Assembly (NCBI GenBank): GCA_033344895.1
Contig: JAWPMN010000001.1
Span: 1,922,001 to 1,986,000, forward strand
Origin: Alphaproteobacteria bacterium
Lineage (GTDB): Bacteria > Pseudomonadota > Alphaproteobacteria > UBA8366 > Aestuariispiraceae
Direction of reading: 5' to 3'
Length of the DNA stretch: 64,000 nt
In this document: positions 1 through 9,480 of the stretch, piece after piece
Numbering within the stretch: position 1 is the stretch's first letter
Layout: each line of letters begins with the position of its first letter
Program-made: the position numbers and the translations under genes
The notes under the pieces: model-generated
The model's database searches: none
Seen by the model: the letters and a program-made list of their open reading frames with translations, nothing else
What the model was told of the DNA's origin: nothing

Positions 1-1188
1 CCGCGGCGGCAGGGTCATTTTGGCGATGGCGGTGTAAATCACCTGTGTCATGTCGCCGACCACGATGCCGTCATCCGGCAGGGCCGCTTCGATCTGTTTG
101 AGCACGGTGATATGGCGGGGCTCCAGGTCCGGCAGGAAACCGTAGAAATCGGCATTGCGGTAGGAATCCGCCCGTTCGGCGCCGTCCCGCTCGTCCGCCA
201 TCGGTCCTAGCGCATTCAGCAGCGCCTCCGCCGCCAATCCCGCGTCGGCCCGGATCGCAACAGCGGTTCGATAACGCTGATCGAATTCCGACGGGTCGAT
301 GTCGATACGGATCAGTTTCCCCGGCAGGGAGAACTGGTCGTTATAGGTGTCGTTGCCGGACAGTTCCGTGCCGATGGCCAGGACCACGTCGGCATCGGCG
401 ATGATCTGCTCGCCGATCGAGGACAGCATCAGGCCGCCCAGGAACAGCGGATGATTGGACGGCAGGACATCTTTGCCCGCGACGGTTCCGACCACGGGGC
501 TGTCCAGCCGTTCCGCCAGGCGGGTGATTTCGATCGCCGCGCCCCGCGCGCCGCCGCCGACCAGGATCAACGGGCGCGCCGCTTCGGACAGCAGGGTCGC
601 GGCCTCCTCGATATTTTCCGGGTCCGGGCCCGGTTTGACGGCAAGCCGGCGCGGCTGCCAATCGTCCCGCGTGCGCTCCGCCAGCATATCCAGCGGCAGC
701 GACAGATGAACCGGGCGCGGACGCGCGGATTCAAAGACGTTGAAGGTCCTTTCGACCAGCGCGGGGATTTCTTCGGGATCGCGGGGTGTCTCGGAAAAGG
801 CGCAGAGCGGACGGGTTACCGCCGCCTGATCCGTGATCTCGTGCAGGCAGCCATAGCCCTTGCCCAGGGTGTCACGCGGATTTTCGCTGCTGACCACCAG
901 CAACGGTACACTGTCGCTGAAGGCCTGGCCCATTGGGGTCGCGCAATTTGTTACGCCGGCGCCGGTGATCAGGAAGCAGACGCCGGGCCTGCCGGTGACC
1001 CGCGCATAGCCGTCGGCCATGAAACCGGCGCCCTGTTCGTGGCGGGGCAGGACATGGCGGATCTTGCTGCCCGCAAAACCGCGATAGAGCTCCAGATTGT
1101 GGACGCCCGGGATGCCGAAGACCGTGTCGACGCCATAATCTTCCAGCAGGCGGACAATGGCCTCGCCGCAGGTCGGTCGGAATTTCAT
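1..1188 (-). CDS. Thiamine-diphosphate-binding enzyme, acetolactate synthase-like (3' end beyond window)
   Basis: This is the N-terminal 396 codons of a ThDP-dependent enzyme of the acetolactate synthase/decarboxylase superfamily; the gene runs off the left edge. The start is ATG preceded by GGGGAGACC. The N-terminal PYR domain carries the activating glutamate in RHEQGAGFMADGYARV, followed by ITGAGVTNCATPMGQA and the central domain (PLILVGGGARGAA, near residues 190-200). The C-terminal ThDP pyrophosphate-binding GDG motif would lie outside the window. The sequence feels closest to proteins annotated as 5-guanidino-2-oxopentanoate decarboxylase (AruI-like, arginine transamination pathway), but benzoylformate decarboxylase-like activities are possible. 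It is divergent from the flavoenzyme at 1472. Family is certain; substrate is inference. Confidence 0.85.
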   Translation of the reverse strand, partial: MKFRPTCGEAIVRLLEDYGVDTVFGIPGVHNLELYRGFAGSKIRHVLPRHEQGAGFMADGYARVTGRPGVCFLITGAGVTNCATPMGQAFSDSVPLLVVSSENPRDTLGKGYGCLHEITDQAAVTRPLCAFSETPRDPEEIPALVERTFNVFESARPRPVHLSLPLDMLAERTRDDWQPRRLAVKPGPDPENIEEAATLLSEAARPLILVGGGARGAAIEITRLAERLDSPVVGTVAGKDVLPSNHPLFLGGLMLSSIGEQIIADADVVLAIGTELSGNDTYNDQFSLPGKLIRIDIDPSEFDQRYRTAVAIRADAGLAAEALLNALGPMADERDGAERADSYRNADFYGFLPDLEPRHITVLKQIEAALPDDGIVVGDMTQVIYTAIAKMTLPPR

Positions 1189-1251
1189 GATGGTCTCCCC
1201 CGCGCATTCCGTTCTTGAGGGGCAGACTCTATCCGCATCGTGGGCCGGTTT

Positions 1252-1273
1252 CCAAGCGCCTTCCGGCGCCTGG
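1252..1273. repeat. Inverted repeat in the divergent promoter region
   Basis: CCAAGCGCC and GGCGCCTGG flank a four-base TTCC loop, pairing except for one central mismatch. It lies in the leader of the ThDP enzyme gene (minus strand) and far upstream of the gene at 1472. Neither side has a convincing T-run, so this could be a leader hairpin rather than a terminator. Confidence 0.35.
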
Positions 1274-1382
1274 TTTCAAGGATCGAACCGTTTCGGCGCG
1301 GCGGATGAAACCTGTTTTCCCATTGGTAAATCCAGCTCACATGATGGTTTGAATATAGAAATTAGATCAATGGCTTAGAGAT

Positions 1383-1394
1383 GTTGACGTCAAC
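1383..1394. promoter_or_regulatory. Perfect 12-bp palindrome, candidate operator
   Basis: GTTGACGTCAAC is a perfect palindrome about 78 bases upstream of the flavoenzyme start and within the shared divergent region, followed by TGTTGTCAGGCG. The placement suits a dimeric repressor or activator site controlling one or both divergent catabolic genes. No regulator gene adjoins it, so the cognate protein is unknown. Confidence 0.3.
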
Positions 1395-1471
1395 TGTTGT
1401 CAGGCGTCGTCACAATCTCCTAGCATCCGGGCATCATAAGCCCATGGCGGGAAGTGGAGGCGAGTCGGACG

Positions 1472-3895
1472 ATGCGGGAACATGCGCGGGTAGTGGTGAT
1501 CGGCGGCGGTATGATGGGCTGCGGCCTGCTTTATCATCTGGCGGAAGAGGGCTGGACCGACAGCCTGCTGATCGAAAAGGGCGAACTGACTTCCGGCTCC
1601 ACCTGGCACGCGGCGGGGCAGTGCCCCAGTTTCATCGCCGATTACAACATGGCCAAGATCCATCATTACGGGAACACGCTCTATCCCAGGCTGGAGGAGA
1701 TGACCGGGCAGTATGTCTCCTGGCACGGCTGTGGCGGGCTGCGGTTCGCGACCAATCAGGCGGAACTGGACTATTTCAAGAAGGTTGAAGGGGTTTCGAA
1801 GCTGATCGGATTCCGCATGCAGGTCATCGGCCCGGACGAGGCGCGGAAGATCAATCCGCATGTCGATATGACCGGGGTGCTGGCCGCCGCCTGGACCCTG
1901 GATGACGGTCATGTGGATCCCGCCGGCTGCTGCAACGCGCTGGCCAAGGGCGCGCGCGACATGGGCGCGGAGATCGAACGTCACAATCGCGTGCTGGACG
2001 TGAAGCAATTGCCGAGCGGCGAATGGCAGGTGGTAACCGAGAAGGGCACCGTGACCTGTGAGCATGTCGTCAATGCGGGCGGCTGTTATGCCCGCCTGAT
2101 CAACCAGTGGGTCGGATCCGACGTGCCGATCACGAATATGAAGCATCACTACATCGTCACCGAACCGATCCGGGAATTCCTGGAATCGGATACGGAAATG
2201 CCGGTGATGCGCGACCCCTATCCGTCCGCCTATTACCGGCAGGAGCAGAAGTCAGGCCTGATCGGCATCTACGAGACGGAAGGAGCCGAGGAAGCCTGGG
2301 CCGATCGCGGCGGCCATCCCGAATGGGAAAGCGAGAACGAACTGTTCACCGACGAGCTGGACCGCATCAGCCCATGGATCGAACGGACCCTGGAGCGGAT
2401 GGGCATCTGGGCCGAAAGCGGCATCAAGCGCGTCGTCCATGGCGCCATTCCGCATACGCCGGATGCCAATCCACTGTTGGGGCCGACCGGTGGATTGCGC
2501 AATTTCTGGCAATGCTGCGGCTCTTCCATCGGGATCGCCCAGGGCGCCGGTTGCGGCAAGTATCTGGCGCAGTGGATCGTCCATGGCGAGAGCGAGATCA
2601 ACATGGCGGGGCTCGACCCGCGCCGCTTCGGACGGTGGGCCGATGCAGATTATGTCCGTGCCCGGTCGATCGAGGATTACGAGCATATGTACATCCTGCA
2701 CCTGCCCGGCGAGGAACGTCCGGCGGGACGGGGCAAACGGAAGTCGTCGCTTTACGACACGCTGAAACGGGCTGGCGGCCTCTACACCACCGCCTCCGGC
2801 TGGGAGCGGGTGAAATACTATTCCGCCGACGGCACGGAGGAAGAGGCCGGGTTCCGCCACAACAACGCCTTTGACGCGGTTGCGGCCGAGTGCCGGCTGG
2901 TTTCGGAAGGCGTGGCGCTGGCCGATCTGTCGTCCTTTGCGAAGTTCGATGTCACCGGCCGGGACGCGGGCGCAATGCTGGACCGCGTCTTCGCCAACCG
3001 CATGCCGCGCAAGACCGGGGGGATCGCGCTGGCCCATATACTGAACGACGATGGCGTGATCGAGGGCGAGGCGACGGTGACGCGGCTGGCCGACGATCGC
3101 TACTATGTTCTGTCCGCCGCCGCCGCGGAGGTGCGCGATATGGACTGGCTGACCCAGCATGTCGCGCCGGGCGAGGATGTGAGCGTCACCAACATTTCGG
3201 ATGATTACGGCAATCTGGTCATTGCGGGGCCGAAATCGCGCGACGTGCTGGCGCGGGTCACCGACGCGGATTTGTCGAATGCCGGGTTCCGCTGGCTGAC
3301 CGCGCAGGAGATCGAGATTGCCGGTGTTCCGGTCCGGGCCCTGCGGGTCAACTATATCGGAGAGTTGGGCTGGGAACTGCACTGCCCGATGGCGGGCATG
3401 CCGGCGGTATACGAGGCCCTGATGGCAGCGGGCCAGGCTGACGGGATCGGTCATTTCGGCACTTATGCGGTCAACGCCATGCGCATGGAGAAGGGTTACA
3501 AGGGCTGGGGATCCGAACTGACCAACGAGATCACCCCGGTCGAGGCGGATATCGAACGCTTCGTGAAGCTGGACAAGGATTTCATCGGCAAGGCCGCGGT
3601 GCTTCAGCGCAAGCAGGACGGCGCCCAGGGTAAGATCGTCTATCTGGAACTGGAAACGGGCGACAACGATACGACCGGCGGGGAAGCGATTACCGTCGGG
3701 GAGACGGTGATCGGTCTGACCACGTCCGGCGGATACGGTCACCGAACCGGCAAGAGCCTCGCTTTCGCCTATGTCCAGCCGGACTATGCCGCGCCTGGAA
3801 CGGAAATGACCTGCTGGCTTCTGGGGGAGGCCCGCAAGGCAAAGGTTCTCGCCGATCCGGTTTATGATGCCGGAAACGAGAAACTGCGGCTTTAG
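1472..3895 (+). CDS. FAD-dependent oxidoreductase with GcvT domain (sarcosine/dimethylglycine dehydrogenase family)
   Basis: An 807-residue flavoenzyme expected to demethylate an N-methylated amino acid (dimethylglycine, sarcosine or similar), passing the one-carbon unit to tetrahydrofolate. The N-terminal DAO domain opens with a Rossmann motif VVVIGGGMMGCG, then GSTWHAAGQ, whose histidine matches the covalent FAD site of DMGDH-type enzymes. After the linker domain (from about residue 370) come the GcvT aminomethyltransferase folds, including VNYIGELGWELH and MRMEKGYKGWGSEL. ATG 1472 is chosen because GGAGG lies 11 bases upstream; a GTG at 1454 would add six residues. It ends six bases from the convergent kinase gene. 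Exact substrate cannot be told from sequence. Confidence 0.88.
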   Translation: MREHARVVVIGGGMMGCGLLYHLAEEGWTDSLLIEKGELTSGSTWHAAGQCPSFIADYNMAKIHHYGNTLYPRLEEMTGQYVSWHGCGGLRFATNQAELDYFKKVEGVSKLIGFRMQVIGPDEARKINPHVDMTGVLAAAWTLDDGHVDPAGCCNALAKGARDMGAEIERHNRVLDVKQLPSGEWQVVTEKGTVTCEHVVNAGGCYARLINQWVGSDVPITNMKHHYIVTEPIREFLESDTEMPVMRDPYPSAYYRQEQKSGLIGIYETEGAEEAWADRGGHPEWESENELFTDELDRISPWIERTLERMGIWAESGIKRVVHGAIPHTPDANPLLGPTGGLRNFWQCCGSSIGIAQGAGCGKYLAQWIVHGESEINMAGLDPRRFGRWADADYVRARSIEDYEHMYILHLPGEERPAGRGKRKSSLYDTLKRAGGLYTTASGWERVKYYSADGTEEEAGFRHNNAFDAVAAECRLVSEGVALADLSSFAKFDVTGRDAGAMLDRVFANRMPRKTGGIALAHILNDDGVIEGEATVTRLADDRYYVLSAAAAEVRDMDWLTQHVAPGEDVSVTNISDDYGNLVIAGPKSRDVLARVTDADLSNAGFRWLTAQEIEIAGVPVRALRVNYIGELGWELHCPMAGMPAVYEALMAAGQADGIGHFGTYAVNAMRMEKGYKGWGSELTNEITPVEADIERFVKLDKDFIGKAAVLQRKQDGAQGKIVYLELETGDNDTTGGEAITVGETVIGLTTSGGYGHRTGKSLAFAYVQPDYAAPGTEMTCWLLGEARKAKVLADPVYDAGNEKLRL

Positions 3896-3901
3896 AAGAG
3901 G

Positions 3902-6900
3902 TCAGGGCGCCGCCGAACGGTCTTCGATGGCGCCTTTCGCGGCCAGAACAGTTTTCTTCAGAACCCGGCCCAGATCGGTCAAGTCTTTCGCAATCCGTTC
4001 CGGGTCGGCGGCGGGGTCCTTTGCCCGCACCTCCAGATCGGCGCAGGCGCCGGCCAGTCGCGCGAATCCCATATTGGCTGACATTCCTTTGAGGGAGTGA
4101 ACCGCCTGCGCCGGAAACTCGGCCCCGTTGCCCCCTTGGGACGCATCGATCTCGGCCATGATCTCGCGCGATTTCCGGGCAAACATGGTCAGGAGTGCGT
4201 CCGAACCTGCCATGACTTCGTTGAATCGCGGCAGGTCGACCAGGGGCAGTTCCGCATCCGCCACAGGTTCCGGAACCGGCTTTGCGACCGGCTTCGGGTC
4301 AGGCACATCAACGGTAACCCGGGCCGTATCGATCGTGCTATCCGCCTTGTCCAGATTGCGCAGGATTTTCGACAGGGCTTTCATGTTGAAGGGCTTGGGG
4401 CAGTAATGGTTCATACCCGCATCGAGGCAGGTCTGAATGTTGGAACTGGCGATGTCGGCGGTTAGGGCGATGATCGGGACGGCGCGCCGGACCGGGTCTT
4501 CCAGCTGGCGTATCGCAGCCGTCGCGGCCAGCCCGTCCATGACCGGCATGTGAACATCCATCAGCACGGCGTCGAATTGATCCTTCTCGACCTGCTCGAC
4601 AGCCACCGCCCCGTTTTCGGCGGTCGCGACGCGATGGCCGGCATTTTCCAGCATCATCTGTGCCATGATGCGGTTGACCTCGATGTCCTCGACGACCAGC
4701 AGAGACATGGGCGGAACGTCCAGCTCTTCCTCGTCTTCGGCCTCCTGTTCCGGGTCCTGCGGCTCGGCCTTGAGCAGCGTGATCTCGAACCAGAATTCAC
4801 TGCCGATCCCCTCCTTGCTCCACAGGCCGATTTCGCCCCCCATCGCCTTGACCAGTTGCTTGTTGATCGCGAGACCGAGGCCGCTGCCGCCGTATTGCCG
4901 CGTCGTCGACAGATCGGCCTGGGAAAAGGCGTCGAAGATTCCGGCTTGTTTATCCGCAGGGATGCCGATTCCGTCATCGACGATCGAGAAGCGCAGGCGC
5001 ATCTCGCGATCATCTTCGCTCTTGCGGGCGATCCGGACCTCGGTCGTGCCGTTGTCGGTGAACTTCACGGAATTCGACAGGAAGTTCATCAGGACCTGAC
5101 GCACGCGCACCGGGTCCCCGGTGACCCAGCGATGCAGGTTGTCCGGAACCTCGAGCCTCAGGGTGTTGTTCCTTTCATCGGCGGGAAGCGCCATGATGGA
5201 CACCAGTTCATCGATCACCTGACGCAGGTCGAAGGCGATGCGCTCCAGCGACATCTGACCGGCCTCGATCTTTGACAGGTCGAGAATGTCGCCGATCAGA
5301 GAGAGGAGATGACGGCCCGAACTCATGATCGTCTCGACATGGGTCCGGGTTCGTTTCGGGTCCTCGTGCAGAGGCGGGCCCTTCAGGAGGAGATCCGCAT
5401 ATCCGAGGATTGCATTCAGGGGCGAGCGCAACTCATGGCTCATATGGGCCAGAAATTCCGACTTGGCCCGGCTCGCAAGCTTGGCCTGGCGCATCGCCTC
5501 CTCGGCTTCCCGCTTGGTCGATTCCAGCAGTTGGGTGCGCTCTTCGACCAGACGCGCGATCTGTGCCTCGGTGCGTGTCAGCGACAGCAGGTAGAAGGCC
5601 AGTATTCCGCTCAGAATGCTGCCGAAAACCAGGACCGCCCAGGGCTCCCAATGCCAGATCAGATTGAAGGATCCGGCGTTCGGCTCCGCAACGATGGTCC
5701 AGCGCCGCGCCCCGAAGGATAGCTCCCCGGTCGCGCCGCCGCCTGATTCAGCAACCCGATCCGCGGTGCGACGGATCTGGTTCGGCGCAAGCCCGGTGCT
5801 GGAGTAGATCTGTGCGCGATCATCGGACGCTCCCGCATCCACGACATGGATCGCGACGTCGTCAGGAATGGCGGATCGCCGGTGGACGGTCTTCAGGAGG
5901 TCGTCCAGACGATAGACCCCCAGGGCAAACCCCAATACCTGATCGAGATCGCCTCCGTAGGCGGGCAGCATCACCAGGACGCCAAGCCTGGTTCCGCCGT
6001 CCTGCACCAGCTGAATCGGTTCGGTCATGGCGGCATCGCCATAGGCGATGGCCGCCTGCAAGGCATCGTACCGTTCGGGGCTGGATGCCAGGTCGAACCC
6101 GACGACCGCCTCGTTACCGCGCAGCGGTACCACGTACCGAACGGGATAATAGGTCGGGCGCTCTGCGGCGGATACCAGCGCCCCCTCACGTCTCTCCCGG
6201 ATGTCGAAATCCGGCCGTTCCGCGCTTCGCACTTCGGCGGTGAAAGCCGTCCTGTCCGCGCTGCTGACCGAGGGAAGCCATTCCAGAGCCAGAAGCGTGT
6301 CATTGCGCGACAGCCAGGGCGTGACCATCGCGTCGAAAGTCTCGCTGGACATGTCGTCCTGGTTCTCGAAGAGCGATTTGATGGCGAAAAGCGGGTCGAC
6401 CGAATCCTCCAGGGTGAGTCGAAGGTTGGATTCGAATGACAACACGAACCGCTCAAATTCAAGCTGCGTCGTGCGATTCAGTTGATCATGGGTGACCGTT
6501 GCCGCGGCGATCGATAAGGCCAGACCGAAGGCACCGGCGGTGATCGCGAAGGCAATGCGCAACCGCGTCAGCCTGCGGGAGACAATGTCGCCGGCCTCGG
6601 CTCCCTGACGCGCCATCAGGGATTCGATCGCGCCCGCCAGGATCAGGCCGCCGCAGCCCACGACGCTGAAATAGCCGTAGAATCTGACCAGGTTGTCCTG
6701 CTGGTCGCCCTGCAGAAAGAAACTGGCGCCGACGGTCAGGAACGCGATGGCGACGGTCGAGACGCACAAGTTCACGATGGCGGCGCCCAGAACACCAAAC
6801 CGCAGCGCCCCCCACAGGGCGAAGGGAACCGACACGAAGATGAACAGGAATTCCTGCCGCGCGAGGATGTCGGTGCTGTGGACCAGACCGGACAGGGCGA

Positions 6901-7474
6901 TGGCGCCGAGGGCGAGCAGCATCAGCTCCGCGTGCCAATGGAGCGGTTTCCCCTTCCAGGGTTGCTTCGCAATCTGCAGCAAGGGGGGCGCAAACAGCAG
7001 GACGCCCATCAGATCGCCGACCCACCACCCCCACCAGACGTCCCGGAATCCCGACCAGTCGCCACTCAGGGTCAGGCTGATGGTAGCCGCACCGTTCAAC
7101 GAACTGACAAGCGGGCTGGCCGCAACCCCGAACACCAGGAACAGGGCAAGGGATTTCAGGGAATTCAGGTGTCGGCCGGCTGAGAACTCTCTGATGAGAT
7201 ACGCACCGGTCGCGCCGCACAGCGTGTTGCCGATGCTGATCAGGATGACCGTTTCCAGTGGAACGCCGGTGGTCAGATTCACCGCGAACGCGCCCATAGC
7301 GACGCCGGGCCAGACCCGCATGCCCCAGCACAGCAACGCCGCGAGGGCGATGCCGGTAGGCGGCCAGATCAGGGTGACCGTGCTTTCGAAATAGGGAAAT
7401 TTCAGACCGATATAGCCAGCGGCGAAATAGGCCGCTGCAAGGATAAGAATCCGTTCGTAGTCGCGATTCTTCAT
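3902..7474 (-). CDS. Hybrid sensor histidine kinase: MASE1-CHASE-HisKA-HATPase-REC-HPt
   Basis: About 1190 residues. A multi-pass MASE1-type membrane region fills residues 10-300 (YIGLKFPYFESTVTLIWPPT is its signature), followed by a TM helix, a periplasmic CHASE-like sensor (about 330-600), another TM and a short coiled coil. HisKA has AHMSHELRSPLNAILGY with the phospho-histidine near residue 677. The HATPase has NFLSNSVKFTDNG, DDGIGIP and GGSGLGLAI. REC has VLMDVHMPVMDG with Asp near 974, and a C-terminal HPt has VHSLKGMSANMGF with His near 1125. The whole phosphorelay is therefore on one chain. No partner regulator adjoins it. Start uncertain: in-frame ATGs at 7546 and 7531 would add 24 or 19 residues; 7474 places the first TM helix nearest the N-terminus. 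Confidence 0.9.
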   Translation of the reverse strand: MKNRDYERILILAAAYFAAGYIGLKFPYFESTVTLIWPPTGIALAALLCWGMRVWPGVAMGAFAVNLTTGVPLETVILISIGNTLCGATGAYLIREFSAGRHLNSLKSLALFLVFGVAASPLVSSLNGAATISLTLSGDWSGFRDVWWGWWVGDLMGVLLFAPPLLQIAKQPWKGKPLHWHAELMLLALGAIALSGLVHSTDILARQEFLFIFVSVPFALWGALRFGVLGAAIVNLCVSTVAIAFLTVGASFFLQGDQQDNLVRFYGYFSVVGCGGLILAGAIESLMARQGAEAGDIVSRRLTRLRIAFAITAGAFGLALSIAAATVTHDQLNRTTQLEFERFVLSFESNLRLTLEDSVDPLFAIKSLFENQDDMSSETFDAMVTPWLSRNDTLLALEWLPSVSSADRTAFTAEVRSAERPDFDIRERREGALVSAAERPTYYPVRYVVPLRGNEAVVGFDLASSPERYDALQAAIAYGDAAMTEPIQLVQDGGTRLGVLVMLPAYGGDLDQVLGFALGVYRLDDLLKTVHRRSAIPDDVAIHVVDAGASDDRAQIYSSTGLAPNQIRRTADRVAESGGGATGELSFGARRWTIVAEPNAGSFNLIWHWEPWAVLVFGSILSGILAFYLLSLTRTEAQIARLVEERTQLLESTKREAEEAMRQAKLASRAKSEFLAHMSHELRSPLNAILGYADLLLKGPPLHEDPKRTRTHVETIMSSGRHLLSLIGDILDLSKIEAGQMSLERIAFDLRQVIDELVSIMALPADERNNTLRLEVPDNLHRWVTGDPVRVRQVLMNFLSNSVKFTDNGTTEVRIARKSEDDREMRLRFSIVDDGIGIPADKQAGIFDAFSQADLSTTRQYGGSGLGLAINKQLVKAMGGEIGLWSKEGIGSEFWFEITLLKAEPQDPEQEAEDEEELDVPPMSLLVVEDIEVNRIMAQMMLENAGHRVATAENGAVAVEQVEKDQFDAVLMDVHMPVMDGLAATAAIRQLEDPVRRAVPIIALTADIASSNIQTCLDAGMNHYCPKPFNMKALSKILRNLDKADSTIDTARVTVDVPDPKPVAKPVPEPVADAELPLVDLPRFNEVMAGSDALLTMFARKSREIMAEIDASQGGNGAEFPAQAVHSLKGMSANMGFARLAGACADLEVRAKDPAADPERIAKDLTDLGRVLKKTVLAAKGAIEDRSAAP

Positions 7475-7615
7475 AATGCCTGTCGATCGGCCCCCGCTGC
7501 CCGATACTGCATGTAGCAGGAAACCGCTCATCCCTCCACAGATCATATCCCTGTGGAAAGACTAACCGCCGCTGTTTAGGGAATGGTTAATGCCGTGGAG
7601 GTCGCGGCGACCCGC

Positions 7616-8497
7616 TCACGCGCGGCCCGCGGCGGGACTGGCGTTTGCGCCTGAACCTTCGCGCAGGAAGCTGACAATCAATCTGGCGATTTCTTCCGGC
7701 CGGTCCTCCATGGCGAAGTGGCCGCAATCAGGGATGATGTGGAGGGCGGATCCCGGGATGGCGGCATGCAGCTTTTCCGCCCAATTGGTTGTTTGCCAGG
7801 CATCCTCCGCCCCCCACAGGATCTGGACCGGACGGTCGCCCAACCGGTGCAGCTCGGGCGTCAGTTCGTCGGTGTAGCGAGGGTCGTAATGGCCGACCTG
7901 GTGGGCGAACAGGCTGGCCTGGCCGATGATGCCGGAAATGATGTCGACATAGGCGTCCAGCGGCCCGTCGCTCAGCTTCTTTCTGTCGACGACAGTGCTC
8001 AGCAGCCAGTCGCGGAAATGGGCGCGGTGGTCGATGTCGGGGCTCCGGATCAAGGCCTCGAGACCGTCGCGCATCTGTTGCCGGGTTCGCTCCGACGGCC
8101 AGGAATCGAAGCTGACGGAATCGATCAGGGTCAGGGTGCGAACCATGTCGGGATTTTCCAGCGTGAATCGCTGCGCCACCGCGCCGCCGATGTCATGGGC
8201 GACGATATGGGCGTGGTCCAGACCCCAATGGCCCATCAGGCCCCTCAGAATGGGAACCTGCCCGGCAACGGAGGTGTCCACGGCAGGGGACCAGGGGCGC
8301 TCCGACAGGCCGAAGCCGAGTAGATCGAACAGATGAACGGCGTATCCGGCGGCGTTCAGGACCGGCACGACCTCCCGCCAGATCAGGGACGAAGACGGCG
8401 TGCCGTGGATCAGAATGACCGGGTCCCCCTCGCCATAGGTGGCACAGGCAATGCGGCATTCGTCGATCAGGACATTCTGGTGAGCAAGCGAGTACAT
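7616..8497 (-). CDS. Alpha/beta hydrolase with Asp nucleophile (haloalkane dehalogenase/epoxide hydrolase-like)
   Basis: A 293-residue alpha/beta hydrolase. It has the oxyanion motif HGTPSSSLIW, a nucleophile elbow VAHDIGGAVAQ in which the nucleophile is Asp rather than Ser, an acid region LWGAEDAW and the catalytic His in PDCGHFAMED. The Asp nucleophile points to dehalogenase or epoxide-hydrolase chemistry on a small substrate rather than esterase activity. ATG 8497 is preceded by AGGAGG at six bases, so the 27 extra upstream codons are not used. It is divergent from the LysR gene at 8605, which is its most likely regulator. Substrate unknown. Confidence 0.85.
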   Translation of the reverse strand: MYSLAHQNVLIDECRIACATYGEGDPVILIHGTPSSSLIWREVVPVLNAAGYAVHLFDLLGFGLSERPWSPAVDTSVAGQVPILRGLMGHWGLDHAHIVAHDIGGAVAQRFTLENPDMVRTLTLIDSVSFDSWPSERTRQQMRDGLEALIRSPDIDHRAHFRDWLLSTVVDRKKLSDGPLDAYVDIISGIIGQASLFAHQVGHYDPRYTDELTPELHRLGDRPVQILWGAEDAWQTTNWAEKLHAAIPGSALHIIPDCGHFAMEDRPEEIARLIVSFLREGSGANASPAAGRA

Positions 8498-8559
8498 GGC
8501 GACCTCCTTGAGTGGAACGTCCCATACGTAACTCGAAAACATCTCATGACAGAAACGAT

Positions 8560-8578
8560 ATGAATGAATAGACTTCAT
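8560..8578. promoter_or_regulatory. Inverted repeat, candidate LysR operator
   Basis: ATGAA and TTCAT arms separated by nine bases sit in the 107-base region between the divergent hydrolase and LysR genes, close to the LysR start. LysR regulators usually bind dyads in such regions. Length and composition are suggestive only. Confidence 0.3.
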
Positions 8579-8604
8579 CGATTTTTGGCATGCGGTGGAC
8601 GATT

Positions 8605-9480
8605 ATGCGCAGCAAGGTGGATATTGACGGCCTGTTGACCCTTTCCGCGGTGGCGGCCCATGGCGGGGTCACCCGCGCCGCCACGGCACTGGCGCTCAGC
8701 CAATCGGCCGTCAGCCACAAGATTCTTCGCCTGGAGGAACGCCTTTCCTGCAAGCTTCTGACACGCCGGGCCGGCGCACCGATCCTGACCGACGCCGGGG
8801 AGCGGCTGCTGGGCTATGCCGATCGGATACTGGCACTGCATGACGAGGCCGTGGCCGCGCTCAGCGGCAAGTCGATCGCCGGGGAAATACGCCTCGGCGT
8901 GACGGAAGATACGACGACGCTGGGCCTGTCACGCATCCTGGCGCGCTTCGCCAATCTGCACCCCAAGGTCGATATCCGCACCCATGTGGCACAGAGCCTG
9001 ACCCTGGCACGGCAGATTGCGGATGCCGCCATCGATCTGGCCGTCATGCAGATCTTTGCGCGCGAGACCCTGCCGGACGATATGGTTCTGGACCGGGAAC
9101 GTCTGGTTTGGGTTCATTCGCGGGATTTCGATCCGAATCCGGATGCGCCGCTGCCCTTCATCTCCTTCGATCCCAACTGCTTCTACCGCCACTGGGCCTA
9201 TGAAGCTGTGACGGAGACGCCCTATCGCCTGCGCACCGTGCTGGAATGCGCCAGCATCGGCGGTGTCCGCAGTGCGGTTTCCGCTGGCATGGGGCTCGCC
9301 CTGTTGAACGAGCGTCATATCGGGCAGGACATGGTGCCGGCCCGAACCGGTCTGCCCGAACCGCCCGATGTGGCCTATGTCGTCCGCGCGCCTGCCATTC
9401 CGATGCGCAGTGCAGTCGTCGCCCTGCGGCGGGAGATCGAGACCGAAATCGTTCAGCCGACGGTAGCGCCCCGGATGTAG
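8605..9480 (+). CDS. LysR-family transcriptional regulator
   Basis: A 291-residue LysR regulator. The N-terminal winged HTH includes LLTLSAVAAHGGVTRAATAL and LSQSAVSHKILRLEERL, followed by a periplasmic-binding-protein-like effector domain (from about residue 90). It is divergent from the alpha/beta hydrolase, suggesting it controls that gene in response to the hydrolase substrate or product. An earlier ATG at 8590 is possible; 8605 is preferred because GGTGGA lies just upstream. Its 3' end overlaps the convergent SHMT-like gene by 28 bases. Confidence 0.88.
   Translation: MRSKVDIDGLLTLSAVAAHGGVTRAATALALSQSAVSHKILRLEERLSCKLLTRRAGAPILTDAGERLLGYADRILALHDEAVAALSGKSIAGEIRLGVTEDTTTLGLSRILARFANLHPKVDIRTHVAQSLTLARQIADAAIDLAVMQIFARETLPDDMVLDRERLVWVHSRDFDPNPDAPLPFISFDPNCFYRHWAYEAVTETPYRLRTVLECASIGGVRSAVSAGMGLALLNERHIGQDMVPARTGLPEPPDVAYVVRAPAIPMRSAVVALRREIETEIVQPTVAPRM

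Noticed and set aside
1252-1273. Intrinsic terminator reading of the inverted repeat
   Set aside because: No adequate T-run on either side and no upstream gene ending here on the plus strand.
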